DNA from: Mobilicoccus sp032100225
GTDB lineage: Bacteria > Actinomycetota > Actinomycetes > Actinomycetales > Dermatophilaceae
Length of the DNA stretch: 14,961 nucleotides
Direction of reading: 5' to 3'
Assembly: GCA_032100225.1 (NCBI GenBank)
Contig: DAMDJY010000084.1
Location: 1-14,961, forward strand
Below the pieces are notes generated by a model. That model saw only the letters and a list, made by a program, of their open reading frames with translations, was not told the DNA's origin and did not search any database. Of this stretch, positions 6,823 through 13,272 are shown in pieces (the first letter of the stretch is position 1; each line of letters begins with the position of its first letter). The position numbers and the translations under genes are program-made.

Positions 6823-6874
6823 ATTAACACCGGCTCCTCTGTTGACCTCGCGGTCATCATGGGCCGGTTTTCTT
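6823..6874 (+). ncRNA. Structured leader, candidate abiF-type RNA
   Basis: Between the promoter and the abi start codon the sequence folds into a two-stem structure. The outer stem is ACCGGCTC (6829-6836) with GGGCCGGT (6861-6868), 8 bp including one G-U. The inner stem is TGACC (6843-6847) with GGTCA (6852-6856), closed by the loop TCGC. Between the stems is an asymmetric internal loop (CTCTGT and TCAT). A T-rich tract, TTTTCTT, follows directly (6868-6874), so the RNA could end there as a separate ~50-nt transcript. A small structured RNA directly upstream of Abi_2-family genes is a described class (the abiF motif). Location and shape fit, but I have not matched it to a covariance model. 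Confidence 0.65.
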
Positions 6875-6890
6875 GTGCAGTGAGGTGCCC

Positions 6891-7871
6891 GTGACCAGCT
6901 ACGACAAGCCCCACCTGTCCTACTCGGCGCAGGTGCAGCGACTGGTCGAGCGCGGACTCCACGTGGGCGATCGGGCAGGAGCGGAGCGCCTGCTCGCGTC
7001 GATCGGGTACTACCACCTGTCGGCCTACATGTACCCGTACCGGGAACTCCTGCCGCCGGCGGAGCAGTGCCGTCAGAGCCCCGTGCACTACCGTTCCGAC
7101 GCCTTCCAGCCGGGGGCGGCATTCGAACAGGTCATCGGGCTGTACGAGTTCGATCGCCTCCTTCGCCTGTACTGCCTTGAGGCGCTCGGTCATGTCGAGA
7201 TCGGGCTCCGGACGCGAGCCACCTACATCCTCGGAGAACGTGACACCTTCGGCCACCTGGAGCAGTCAGCCCTCGACGGCAAAAGTTGTCAGAGGGTCGG
7301 CCGGGATGGCCGCACGGACTTCGACGCTTGGCAGGACCGGTGCCGTCGCCTCCAGAGTGACGCCCGCAACGAGGATTTCATCCGTCACGCCCTGCACAAG
7401 TACGGCGAGCCCCTCCCCGTCTGGACTGCCGTGGAGACCTTCGACTTCGGTGCCTTGGCCCGGCTGCTCGGACTGATGCGTGGTGACGACCTCAACTGCC
7501 TCGCCGGGGATCTTGGTATCAAGCACGCCCGGTTGCTCGTCGATGTGGTGCGCGGGCTTAACGTGGTCCGCAACATCGCCTCTCACCATGGCCGTCTCTG
7601 GAACCGGCAGATCGTCTACGGACTACGCAACTACGACCCCCGAGGTGTTGCGCCCGAGTTGCGCCACGTCGCCCGCGGCGGGGAACGCAAGAAGATCTAC
7701 ATCTACTTGGTCTGGATGACCTACCTTGCTCACCAGTTCGCCCCGGACTCCTCCGCGAAGGAGAGCCTGCTCGGCCTAGTCGACGTCCTGGGGTCGACCA
7801 CCACCCGTTCGCTTGTCGACGACATGGGTTTCCCAGCCGACTGGCGACGTCAGCAGGTCTGGAAAGGCTGA
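6891..7871 (+). CDS. Abi family protein (Abi_2, AbiD/AbiF-like), HEPN-type putative RNase
   Basis: A 326-residue protein of the Abi_2 family (PF07751), known from abortive-infection phage resistance in lactococci. N-terminal hallmarks are TSYDKPHLSYSAQVQRLVER, SIGYYHLSAYMYPY and FEQVIGLYEFDRLLRLYCLE, then LGHVEIGLRTRATYILGE and FGHLE. The central WTAVETFDFGALARLLGLM is also typical. Near the C-terminus RNIASHHGRLWNR provides an R-x4-H motif (R227, H232), the catalytic signature of HEPN RNases, so the protein is probably an RNA-cleaving toxin. The length is normal and I see no break. GTG 6891 is preferred: GAGG (6882-6885) is spaced 5 nt before it. A TTG at 6873 is in frame but would lie in the leader's T-run. 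It has its own promoter and a structured leader RNA, and no protein antitoxin gene is adjacent, which fits control by the RNA. Confidence 0.88.
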   Translation: MTSYDKPHLSYSAQVQRLVERGLHVGDRAGAERLLASIGYYHLSAYMYPYRELLPPAEQCRQSPVHYRSDAFQPGAAFEQVIGLYEFDRLLRLYCLEALGHVEIGLRTRATYILGERDTFGHLEQSALDGKSCQRVGRDGRTDFDAWQDRCRRLQSDARNEDFIRHALHKYGEPLPVWTAVETFDFGALARLLGLMRGDDLNCLAGDLGIKHARLLVDVVRGLNVVRNIASHHGRLWNRQIVYGLRNYDPRGVAPELRHVARGGERKKIYIYLVWMTYLAHQFAPDSSAKESLLGLVDVLGSTTTRSLVDDMGFPADWRRQQVWKG

Positions 7872-7918
7872 TCCGGGCTCCGTTCATCAAGTGGTCAGGG
7901 CACGCCACCTTCACGTCG

Positions 7919-7986
7919 GTCCAACCGGTAGGCTGTCGGCCTCCGGCGCTACGCATGGCTAGCCGCCGACAGCCTACCGGTTGGAC
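7919..7986. repeat. Perfect 22-bp inverted repeat downstream of abi
   Basis: The arm at 7919-7940 (containing CCAACCGGTAGGCTGTCGGC) is exactly complementary to the arm at 7965-7986, with a 24-nt loop at 7941-7964. It starts 47 nt after the abi stop. There is no T-run on either side, so a standard terminator is doubtful. It could be a factor-independent hairpin of the U-less actinobacterial type, a protein-binding or recombination site, or the remains of a small palindromic element. The stretch 7987-8164 holds no gene I can support. Confidence 0.85.
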
Positions 7987-8164
7987 GCAAATGTGCTGGT
8001 CAGAGCGCCGCACTACACCTTGCAGGCCCTTGTGTACATTCCGGTCAACCTCGTGCGCGCGACATTGCGCTAGCGGACTTGATGCGGCCGCCGGCGACTG
8101 GCTTGCAGCCTCGCTTGCGATGGCGGGCGTGCGGGCTCAGATGCCACCTACCGTTGCAGCAGCC

Positions 8165-8541
8165 CCGTACGACAACCTCGTGGTCGACCACGCGACCCTG
8201 CACCTGGCCCGACCCGCGCAAGATAAAATGGCAGACGGCCCCCTGGGCCGTCCAGGGGATCTACGTCATCGCCGATAACGCCTCCAGCAAGCTCTACGTC
8301 GGCAAGGCCGACGGCGCCGAGCGAATCCTCGGACGCTGGAGGGCCTACGCCACCGACGGTCACGGCGTCGACTTCGCCTTGCGGGATGCAGTCCACTGCA
8401 ACTCCCTCGCGCCACAGGGGGTACACGTTCAGGCTTCTCCGGGTCTTCGGGCCCCAGACACCCCAGGCCGAGGTCGACCGAGCGGAGCCTCACTACAAAA
8501 CCGCCCGTCTCACTCAGAAGCACGGGTTGAACTCGAACTGA
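8165..8541 (+). pseudogene. GIY-YIG nuclease gene, multiply frameshifted
   Basis: The middle frame encodes GIYVIADNASSKLYVGKADG and AERILGRWRAYATDGHG (8256 onward), with the GIY and YVG halves of the GIY-YIG catalytic core and the arginine helix after it. A preceding block, YDNLVVDHATLHL (from about 8167), is in one other frame. The C-terminal block, FRLLRVFGPQTPQAEVDRAE and then HYKTARLTQKHGLNSN ending at TGA 8539-8541, is in the third. Two frame changes are thus needed, near 8200-8250 and near 8390-8420, and the start region is not recognisable. This would have been a small GIY-YIG nuclease of unknown target; it is dead as written. Confidence 0.8.
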
Positions 8542-8593
8542 CGCGGTGAGATCCAGGCACAGTCGGTCCGGTAGCCAGTAGGTTCACCGGCCA

Positions 8594-9247
8594 TCAACGG
8601 GACTGAGCAGCCTCCTGGTACTTCTTCACCTGCTGTTCAAGGGTCTGGGAGCCCAACTCCGCGTTGGCGTTCATGACCCCTCCCGTTCCAACAGCCACCA
8701 AGGTGGGGCCCACCAGGCCGAAGTTCTGCAGCACTGTTCCCTGATCGAACGTGACGCGCACGCCGATACTGTCATCGCCGATCTTCGGCGCTGACATGAC
8801 CGCGTACTCGGTCTTCCGGCCGTTGACGGTGTCGGTCGTGCACGTTTCTAGCGCCTTGGTCATGGCATCGAACGCGGCCCGCGCCTCCTGGGCAGAGCCG
8901 TACTGGCGCAGAGCCACGCTCAGAAGCTCCGCCCCGAGGCCGCCGCCCTTGATGAAGGTGCGAATCGTGCGGATCTTTTCCTCCACGGGAGGCTTGTAGT
9001 CGCAGAACATTTTGTTCTTGTTCGTCTGGTCCTTCTCGACTGCGAACCCCGGTGGTACGTCCTTCACCGTGAGCAATGCGCCTTTCAGTTGCTCTTCCGT
9101 CAGGAGTGACTGCGTCGGCGTCGGCGTCATGGCAGTGGTCGCCGGTGCCTCGGTGGCCGGTGCTGGCGAGGATGCTCCTCCCTGTCCTCCACACCCAGCC
9201 ACCAGGCCCAGGGCCGCCATGACACCGGCTACAGTCCGCATTCGCAT
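8594..9247 (-). CDS. Secreted lipoprotein of unknown function
   Basis: A 217-residue protein with a clear lipoprotein signal: MRMRTVAGVMAALGLVAGCG, lipobox VAGC with the lipidated cysteine at residue 19. A Ser/Thr/Pro/Ala-rich linker follows to about residue 47 (PATEAPATTAMTPTPTQS), as in many actinobacterial lipoproteins. The folded part contains LTVKDVPPGFAVEKD, a segment resembling extracellular ligand-sensing domains of PknH/LpqN-like proteins, and two cysteines (in MFCDYK and ALETCTT) that could form a disulfide. The start ATG 9247 is chosen because GGAGGGGA (9260-9253 on this strand) precedes it by 5 nt. The frame is open further upstream to 9439, but that part does not look like protein. 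It appears to be a single-gene unit and has no obvious link to its nuclease-rich neighbours. Confidence 0.85.
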   Translation of the reverse strand: MRMRTVAGVMAALGLVAGCGGQGGASSPAPATEAPATTAMTPTPTQSLLTEEQLKGALLTVKDVPPGFAVEKDQTNKNKMFCDYKPPVEEKIRTIRTFIKGGGLGAELLSVALRQYGSAQEARAAFDAMTKALETCTTDTVNGRKTEYAVMSAPKIGDDSIGVRVTFDQGTVLQNFGLVGPTLVAVGTGGVMNANAELGSQTLEQQVKKYQEAAQSR

Positions 9248-9447
9248 CCGTGTCCCCTCCCGAGGCGGGCGCCTCCTGAAACCTCGAGGGCCCACCTTTT
9301 GTTCGATTCCTCCCACGAGTTTAGGGCTCGCGATGAGAACCAATGCGCAAATCAGAGTGTCCACAAGCGAATTCGGGCCGCAAAGACCAGCTGTTGGAGG
9401 AGCCTTCAAGGCGGCGTTGGCTGTCCCAGCTGGCTCCAACGTGACGC

Positions 9448-9574
9448 TCAGCGGAGGACGCCCTTCGTCCGCCAGATGGCGTGTTCGTAGGCCGTGAGGT
9501 CGACGACGCCGTGGCGGTGAGCCTGGTGTTCAGGGACGACGAGGTCATGAACGGCATGGGCGTCGCTCACTGAC
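9448..9574 (-). pseudogene. Decayed 3' fragment of a second HhH-GPD-like gene
   Basis: The minus strand encodes VSDAHAVHDLVVPEHQAHRH and DLTAYEHAIWRTKGVLR before a TGA (9450-9448). This parallels VSDARTVHDLVVAAHEADGH and DLTTYEHVIWRAKGALPERG at the C-terminus of the intact gene at 4125-4796. The nucleotide match spans about 110 bp (about 83% by eye) with a 3-bp insertion and then stops abruptly at 9574. Only the last ~40 codons survive; the frame upstream (to 9699) is unrelated. Confidence 0.75.
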
Positions 9575-9690
9575 TCCGATCGGCACGGTGAGACGGGTCC
9601 CAAGCACCGGTGACGTCGGGCGCGGACGGCACATGGGGTACGCGAAGCGGGTGTCGATCGCCCTTGGTATGTGAGGTCACCGGTAGTCCA

Positions 9691-9720
9691 TGGCCTCACT
9701 TGATGCAGTAAGTGAGGCCT
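9691..9720. repeat. Inverted repeat with GGCCTCACTT stem (copy 2)
   Basis: GGCCTCACTT (9692-9701) pairs perfectly with AAGTGAGGCC (9710-9719) around the loop GATGCAGT. It shares the nine-base stem GGCCTCACT/AGTGAGGCC with the repeat at 3988-4014. It lies 113 bp past the fic stop (minus strand) and could end fic transcription. Apart from this palindrome, the gap 9575-9832 shows no gene. Confidence 0.65.
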
Positions 9721-9832
9721 AGACGCCCCCGTGTCTTCAGCTGAGGTGCGGCACCCGTCATCGCCGCTGGACCACCACTCCTGTGACGAGGGGCGGTCGG
9801 CAAGGAATCAAAACCGGCGAGTTGAACCGACA

Positions 9833-10984
9833 TCACTCAGGCAGGGGCGTCGTGAACAGTGCGCTGAGGAGTCGGGTGTTGACGAACACCACGGAGCGTC
9901 CGGCTCGTTCCTTCTGGATCAAGCCGGCGTCGGCGAGGTCGGTGAGCCATTTCGACGCGGTCTGACGTTGCGCGAGGGCGGCGTCGACCACATTCTCGAT
10001 GCGAAGGTAGGGCTGCGTGAACAGCAGCCGGGTGATGTCGCCGGCGGGTAGTCGGGGGTTGACCGCACGGATGTCGGTCTCCATCGACGCCCGCATGTCG
10101 TCCGTCGAGTCCACCAGTTCCAAGGTCCAACGTGCGGTGGACTCGACACCCGCCAGCATGAAGAGGATCCAGGCCTCCCAGGCATCCTCGTGCGTGACGG
10201 CGTTGAGCTGCCTGTAGTACTCGTCCTTGTGCCGCATGATGTGGCCCGAGAGGTACAGGATCGGGAGGTCCAGTAGCCCCATCTCGATGAGCAACAACAG
10301 GTTGAGGACACGCCCGGTGCGGCCGTTCCCGTCGAAGAACGGGTGAATCGCCTCGAACTGGTAGTGCGCCAACGCCATGACGACCAACGGGTCGAAGCCG
10401 TGATCGCCGTGGACAAACCGCTCCCACGCCGACAGGTGGTCCAGGATGACGTCCTTGCCCTCTGGCGGCGTGTAGATGCGCGCCTTGGTGACCGGGTTGC
10501 CGATGTAGGTCCCCGGAGTGTCCCGAATCCGAGCGGGCCGACCCTGAATGTGTGTACAGATCTCCGTTGCCAGAGTCGTGGTCACGGGCCGGGTTCCGAG
10601 AGCACGAAAGCCCGCGCTGAGCGCCTCGCGGTACCGCAGAGCCTCCTTCACTGGTGGTGTCAGGTCAGGGGCGGCGCCGTGAGCGGCGCGGAAGAGCTCG
10701 TCGTTGGTGGTGACGATGTTCTCGATCTCGCTCGACGCCTGGGCCTCCATCAACGGGATCACGTTGATGAGCATCGTGGGGTCCGGGAGGCGCTTGCAGG
10801 CACCGTCCAGGCGGGCGAGCGCACGGGAAGCCGCCACCGTCGCCTTCAGGACCGTCGGCGTCTCGACGTCGGACGACGGCGGCAGTGCCGGGAGGTCTTG
10901 GTACGGGCGGTCCGAGTGCTCCCACATGTCGTCACCGTAGACAGGTTGCGATGACGTGTCGATATCCGGTCTAAATTTCGACAC
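9833..10984 (-). CDS. Fic-domain AMP-transferase-type protein with N-terminal inhibitory motif and C-terminal winged helix
   Basis: A 383-residue Fic family protein, probably a nucleotidyl-transferase that modifies a target protein with AMP. The full catalytic motif is present: HPFFDGNGRTGR with H214, D218, N220, R222 and R225. The N-terminal Fic_N region carries the inhibitory helix motif SSEIEN (S84, E88, N89), which marks a class II, self-inhibited Fic. IYTPPEGKDVILDHL before the active site is the usual flap region. Residues ~335-375 (ALAQRQTASKWLTDLADAGL) form a DNA-binding-like winged helix, so autoregulation is plausible. The start GTG 10984 is kept because SKFRPDIDTSSQPVYGDDMW looks family-like, but it lacks a Shine-Dalgarno; ATG 10927 is the alternative. 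It diverges from the Schlafen-type gene. No separate small antitoxin is needed or seen. Confidence 0.87.
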   Translation of the reverse strand: MSKFRPDIDTSSQPVYGDDMWEHSDRPYQDLPALPPSSDVETPTVLKATVAASRALARLDGACKRLPDPTMLINVIPLMEAQASSEIENIVTTNDELFRAAHGAAPDLTPPVKEALRYREALSAGFRALGTRPVTTTLATEICTHIQGRPARIRDTPGTYIGNPVTKARIYTPPEGKDVILDHLSAWERFVHGDHGFDPLVVMALAHYQFEAIHPFFDGNGRTGRVLNLLLLIEMGLLDLPILYLSGHIMRHKDEYYRQLNAVTHEDAWEAWILFMLAGVESTARWTLELVDSTDDMRASMETDIRAVNPRLPAGDITRLLFTQPYLRIENVVDAALAQRQTASKWLTDLADAGLIQKERAGRSVVFVNTRLLSALFTTPLPE

Positions 10985-11011
10985 GTTTCATCGACCTGTC
11001 GATGGTGTCGA
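10952..11011. promoter_or_regulatory. Cluster of TGTCGA boxes over the fic start region
   Basis: Four TGTCGA-type boxes fall in 60 bp: CGTGTCGAT (10954-10962), its reverse-strand counterpart within TTTCGACACG (10976-10985), CTGTCGAT (10996-11003) and GTGTCGAC (11005-11012). Two palindromes result: TCGACAC (10978-10984) with GTGTCGA (11005-11011), and inside it ATCGAC-CT-GTCGAT (10990-11003). On the minus strand a TATCGA -10-like box lies at 10964-10959. The cluster is a candidate operator, perhaps bound by the Fic protein's own winged helix. Confidence 0.4.
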
Positions 11012-11301
11012 CGCGGCAATCGTCCGCCGGCACATCGACGTGTTGGTGGCCGACGCGCCCGGTGTCGTCGCAGGCGAGAAGTCGAGGTGTTCGATGCCGA
11101 TTCCTGATGACCAGACCCTGATGCGGCCGGTGGTGGTGGTGGCATGGGTGCGGTCCGGCCCCGTGGATGCGACCGCCGTGGCTCATCAGCGACTCAGTGG
11201 CGTGCGACCGAACGTGCTGCAGGTTGGGGCCCGATGCGGACGCGTGGCGCCACGTCTTGCGGGCGGTCCCAAATTGTCCCCACACTGCCGAAAGCGACCG
11301 T
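11012..11301. other. Gap between fic and the Schlafen-type gene, no gene seen
   Basis: Open frames cross this stretch on both strands (for example 10956-11303 plus and 11285-10971 minus), but none shows a recognisable motif, a ribosome binding site or family-like sequence. It is somewhat less even in composition than the coding regions (for example a GTGGTGGTGGTGG run near 11132). It may hold only the divergent regulatory region or an unrecognised gene remnant. Confidence 0.4.
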
Positions 11302-11345
11302 GACCATAATTTAGCCGCCTCTAAATTATGGTCGACTGCTATCGT
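11302..11345 (+). promoter_or_regulatory. Palindromic operator and extended -10 promoter of the Schlafen-type gene
   Basis: A perfect 13-bp inverted repeat, GACCATAATTTAG (11302-11314) and CTAAATTATGGTC (11321-11333), with a 6-nt centre, lies in an AT-rich island in otherwise GC-rich DNA. Directly downstream, TGCTATCGT (11337-11345) fits an extended -10 (TGn plus TATCGT). Start of transcription would fall at about 11352, on the GTG chosen as start, giving a leaderless message. The repeat covers the -35 position, so a repressor bound there would block the promoter. Confidence 0.6.
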
Positions 11346-11351
11346 TCAGGT

Positions 11352-13100
11352 GTGAGGACAGTTTTCGGTGGCGACGAGGTGCACGATGCCGTCACGCGCG
11401 CCCTCGACGCCATCGCACGCGGTGACACCCCGCCGGAGCGGCGCGTCTATGACTTCAAGGAGGACGCGGGCCGACGGCAGCGCGACGGCTCTCTCGGCGC
11501 CGGCGAGCCACGCAGTGAGGTCGCCGCGGTTGCCCTGGCACCGGAGGTCGCATGCATGGCGAACACCCCTGGCGGTGGTTCGCTCATCGTCGGCATCTCG
11601 GACAGCGGCGAGCCGCAGGGCACCTCGCTCGACGCAGACTGGCTGCAGCTTCGCCTCTACCAGTTGCTGGACAGGCAGATCACCACGGTCGTCACGGAGC
11701 ACGATGTCTGCGGCGCTCGTGTGCTCGTCGTCCGGAGCCCGGGAGCGGTCTCGCCCGTGCGCTGCAAGGGGCGAGTGCAGTGGCGCGTCGGTGATCAGTG
11801 TCAGGAGATCGACTCGGCCACCTGGCAACAACGCCGCGCAGAAGGATGGGGTTACGACTGGTCCGAGCAGGTGAGCGACGTGCCGGCCACGGCAGCCCGT
11901 CCGGCAGCGATCGCCATCGCGAGGACCTTTCTCAAGGAAGCGGGGGACGAGCGGACGCGTGACCTCGGCGACATCGATACCCCTGACCTGCTGCGACGGT
12001 TGGGAGCGGCCACCGTCGACGGCATGCTCACCAATGCCGGCGCCATCGCGTTCGCCGGCCGTACGACTCCTGCGCTGGACTACCTTCGCCGTCCGGCCGC
12101 CGGGGCCGACAGTGAGGAGCGCGTCAACCTCCCCCACAGCTCGCTGTTGGAGGAACTCGCAGCCGTCTTCACGACGGCCCGGGCCTACAACCCCGAGACC
12201 CACATCGAACGAGGTCTGGTCATCGGGCGGGTCCGCGCGCTCCCCGAACGCGCCCTCCGGGAGGCCATCGTCAACGGCGTCGCCCATCGCGAATGGACCG
12301 ACCCAGGTGCCACCACGGTGGAGCACATCGGATCGACGTTGCGAGTGACCAGTCCAGGTGGCTTCTACGGCGGGGTCACGCCTGCCAACATCCTGACCCA
12401 CCCGTCGAAATCTCGAAACGCCTCGCTCACTGCCTTGCTCGCGCTCCTCGGGATCGCGGAGCGACAGGGGATCGGCGTGGACCGCATGTACGGCGACATG
12501 CTCCGTCTCGGTCATCCCCTCCCGACGATCGAGGAGGCCGACGGCAACCGGGTGTTGGTGGTGCTGGCGGGAGATCGGCCGGATGAGGCCTGGATGGCCT
12601 GGTTGCGTGCGATCGGACCGGCAGCCGCCGACGACCTCCGGGTCCTGATGAGCCTTCACCGCCTGGTGCATCGCTGGTGGACCGACGCGACCGACCTTCA
12701 GCCGTATCTGCAGATCACTGGTCCAGAGGCTGAGCAGGTCATCGACCGGATGCGCCTGCTCCAGTTCGACGGCCGGTCGGTGGTCTTCCCCCTCGACGGC
12801 GTGCCCGCATCACGCGGGGTGGTCCTCGGCGTGACGGACCATGCGTGGGGAGCTTTGCAGGGGCTCGGGCAGGACGCTGGGCGGCCTCGCCCCGACCCTG
12901 ATCGCGACGCCGTGGCCTCGTCCTACGCCGAGCACTTCGGCAGGATCAGCACCACCGAACTCGCTTCTATCGTCGGCGCCCACGCCACGAACGTCGGCGC
13001 AAATCTGCGCCGGCTCGAAGCGGAAGGCCTGTTGGCGCCCTCGCGGGCCAACAGGAGGGGGCCGGGGTTCTATTACCGCTGGGTCGGCTGGGAGGCCTGA
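11352..13100 (+). CDS. Schlafen AlbA_2 / HATPase_c_4 ATP-binding protein (DUF5635-like)
   Basis: A 582-residue intact protein combining an N-terminal Schlafen AlbA_2 domain with an ATPase-like domain and a C-terminal winged helix. Numbered from GTG 11352: RRVYDFKED (31-38), CMANTPGGGSLIVGISDSGE (68-87) and VQWRVGDQ (142-149) are AlbA_2 hallmarks; REAIVNGVAHREW (303-315), VTSPGGFYGGV (332-342) and ERQGIGVDRMYGD (370-382) mark the HATPase_c_4 part; and STTELASIVGAHATNVGANL lies in the terminal winged helix. The long-form ATG at 11328 lies inside the promoter palindrome and its first eight residues are not family-like, so GTG 11352 is preferred. Such proteins are annotated as DNA-binding, ATP-binding regulators and occur in defence loci. 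It precedes the helicase gene in the same direction by 172 bp and may act with it. The precise function is unknown. Confidence 0.82.
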   Translation: MRTVFGGDEVHDAVTRALDAIARGDTPPERRVYDFKEDAGRRQRDGSLGAGEPRSEVAAVALAPEVACMANTPGGGSLIVGISDSGEPQGTSLDADWLQLRLYQLLDRQITTVVTEHDVCGARVLVVRSPGAVSPVRCKGRVQWRVGDQCQEIDSATWQQRRAEGWGYDWSEQVSDVPATAARPAAIAIARTFLKEAGDERTRDLGDIDTPDLLRRLGAATVDGMLTNAGAIAFAGRTTPALDYLRRPAAGADSEERVNLPHSSLLEELAAVFTTARAYNPETHIERGLVIGRVRALPERALREAIVNGVAHREWTDPGATTVEHIGSTLRVTSPGGFYGGVTPANILTHPSKSRNASLTALLALLGIAERQGIGVDRMYGDMLRLGHPLPTIEEADGNRVLVVLAGDRPDEAWMAWLRAIGPAAADDLRVLMSLHRLVHRWWTDATDLQPYLQITGPEAEQVIDRMRLLQFDGRSVVFPLDGVPASRGVVLGVTDHAWGALQGLGQDAGRPRPDPDRDAVASSYAEHFGRISTTELASIVGAHATNVGANLRRLEAEGLLAPSRANRRGPGFYYRWVGWEA

Positions 13101-13104
13101 CGGC

Positions 13105-13119
13105 CAGGGCCGAGCCCTG
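13105..13119 (+). terminator. Possible short hairpin terminator after the Schlafen-type gene
   Basis: CAGGGC (13105-13110) and GCCCTG (13114-13119) form a 6-bp GC-rich stem with a CGA loop, 4 nt after the stop codon. There is no T-run, as in many actinobacterial hairpins. It may attenuate rather than end transcription into the helicase gene. No strong promoter is evident in 13120-13272; TACAGT at 13207 is the best -10 candidate but lacks a -35. Confidence 0.3.
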
Positions 13120-13272
13120 CCGATGAGTTGAGCCGCGGCACACCCTGCGCCTTCCTGATGCAGGTGTGGGCGTCACGTGAACGACGAAGCGAGCCAGGCG
13201 CGTCGCTACAGTGAAAATCCCACGTCGCCATGCCGATTGGCCCCGTGACGACCGACGACGGACAGGACTGAC

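Noticed and set aside
9296..9320. GTTCGATTCC resembling a tRNA T-loop
   Set aside because: The flanking bases do not form a T-stem (CCTTT against CTCCC), and no acceptor, D or anticodon arms are found upstream.
11346..12671. 441-codon minus-strand open frame across the Schlafen-type gene
   Set aside because: Antisense shadow. The plus strand carries AlbA_2 and HATPase_c_4 motifs in order; the minus frame has none.
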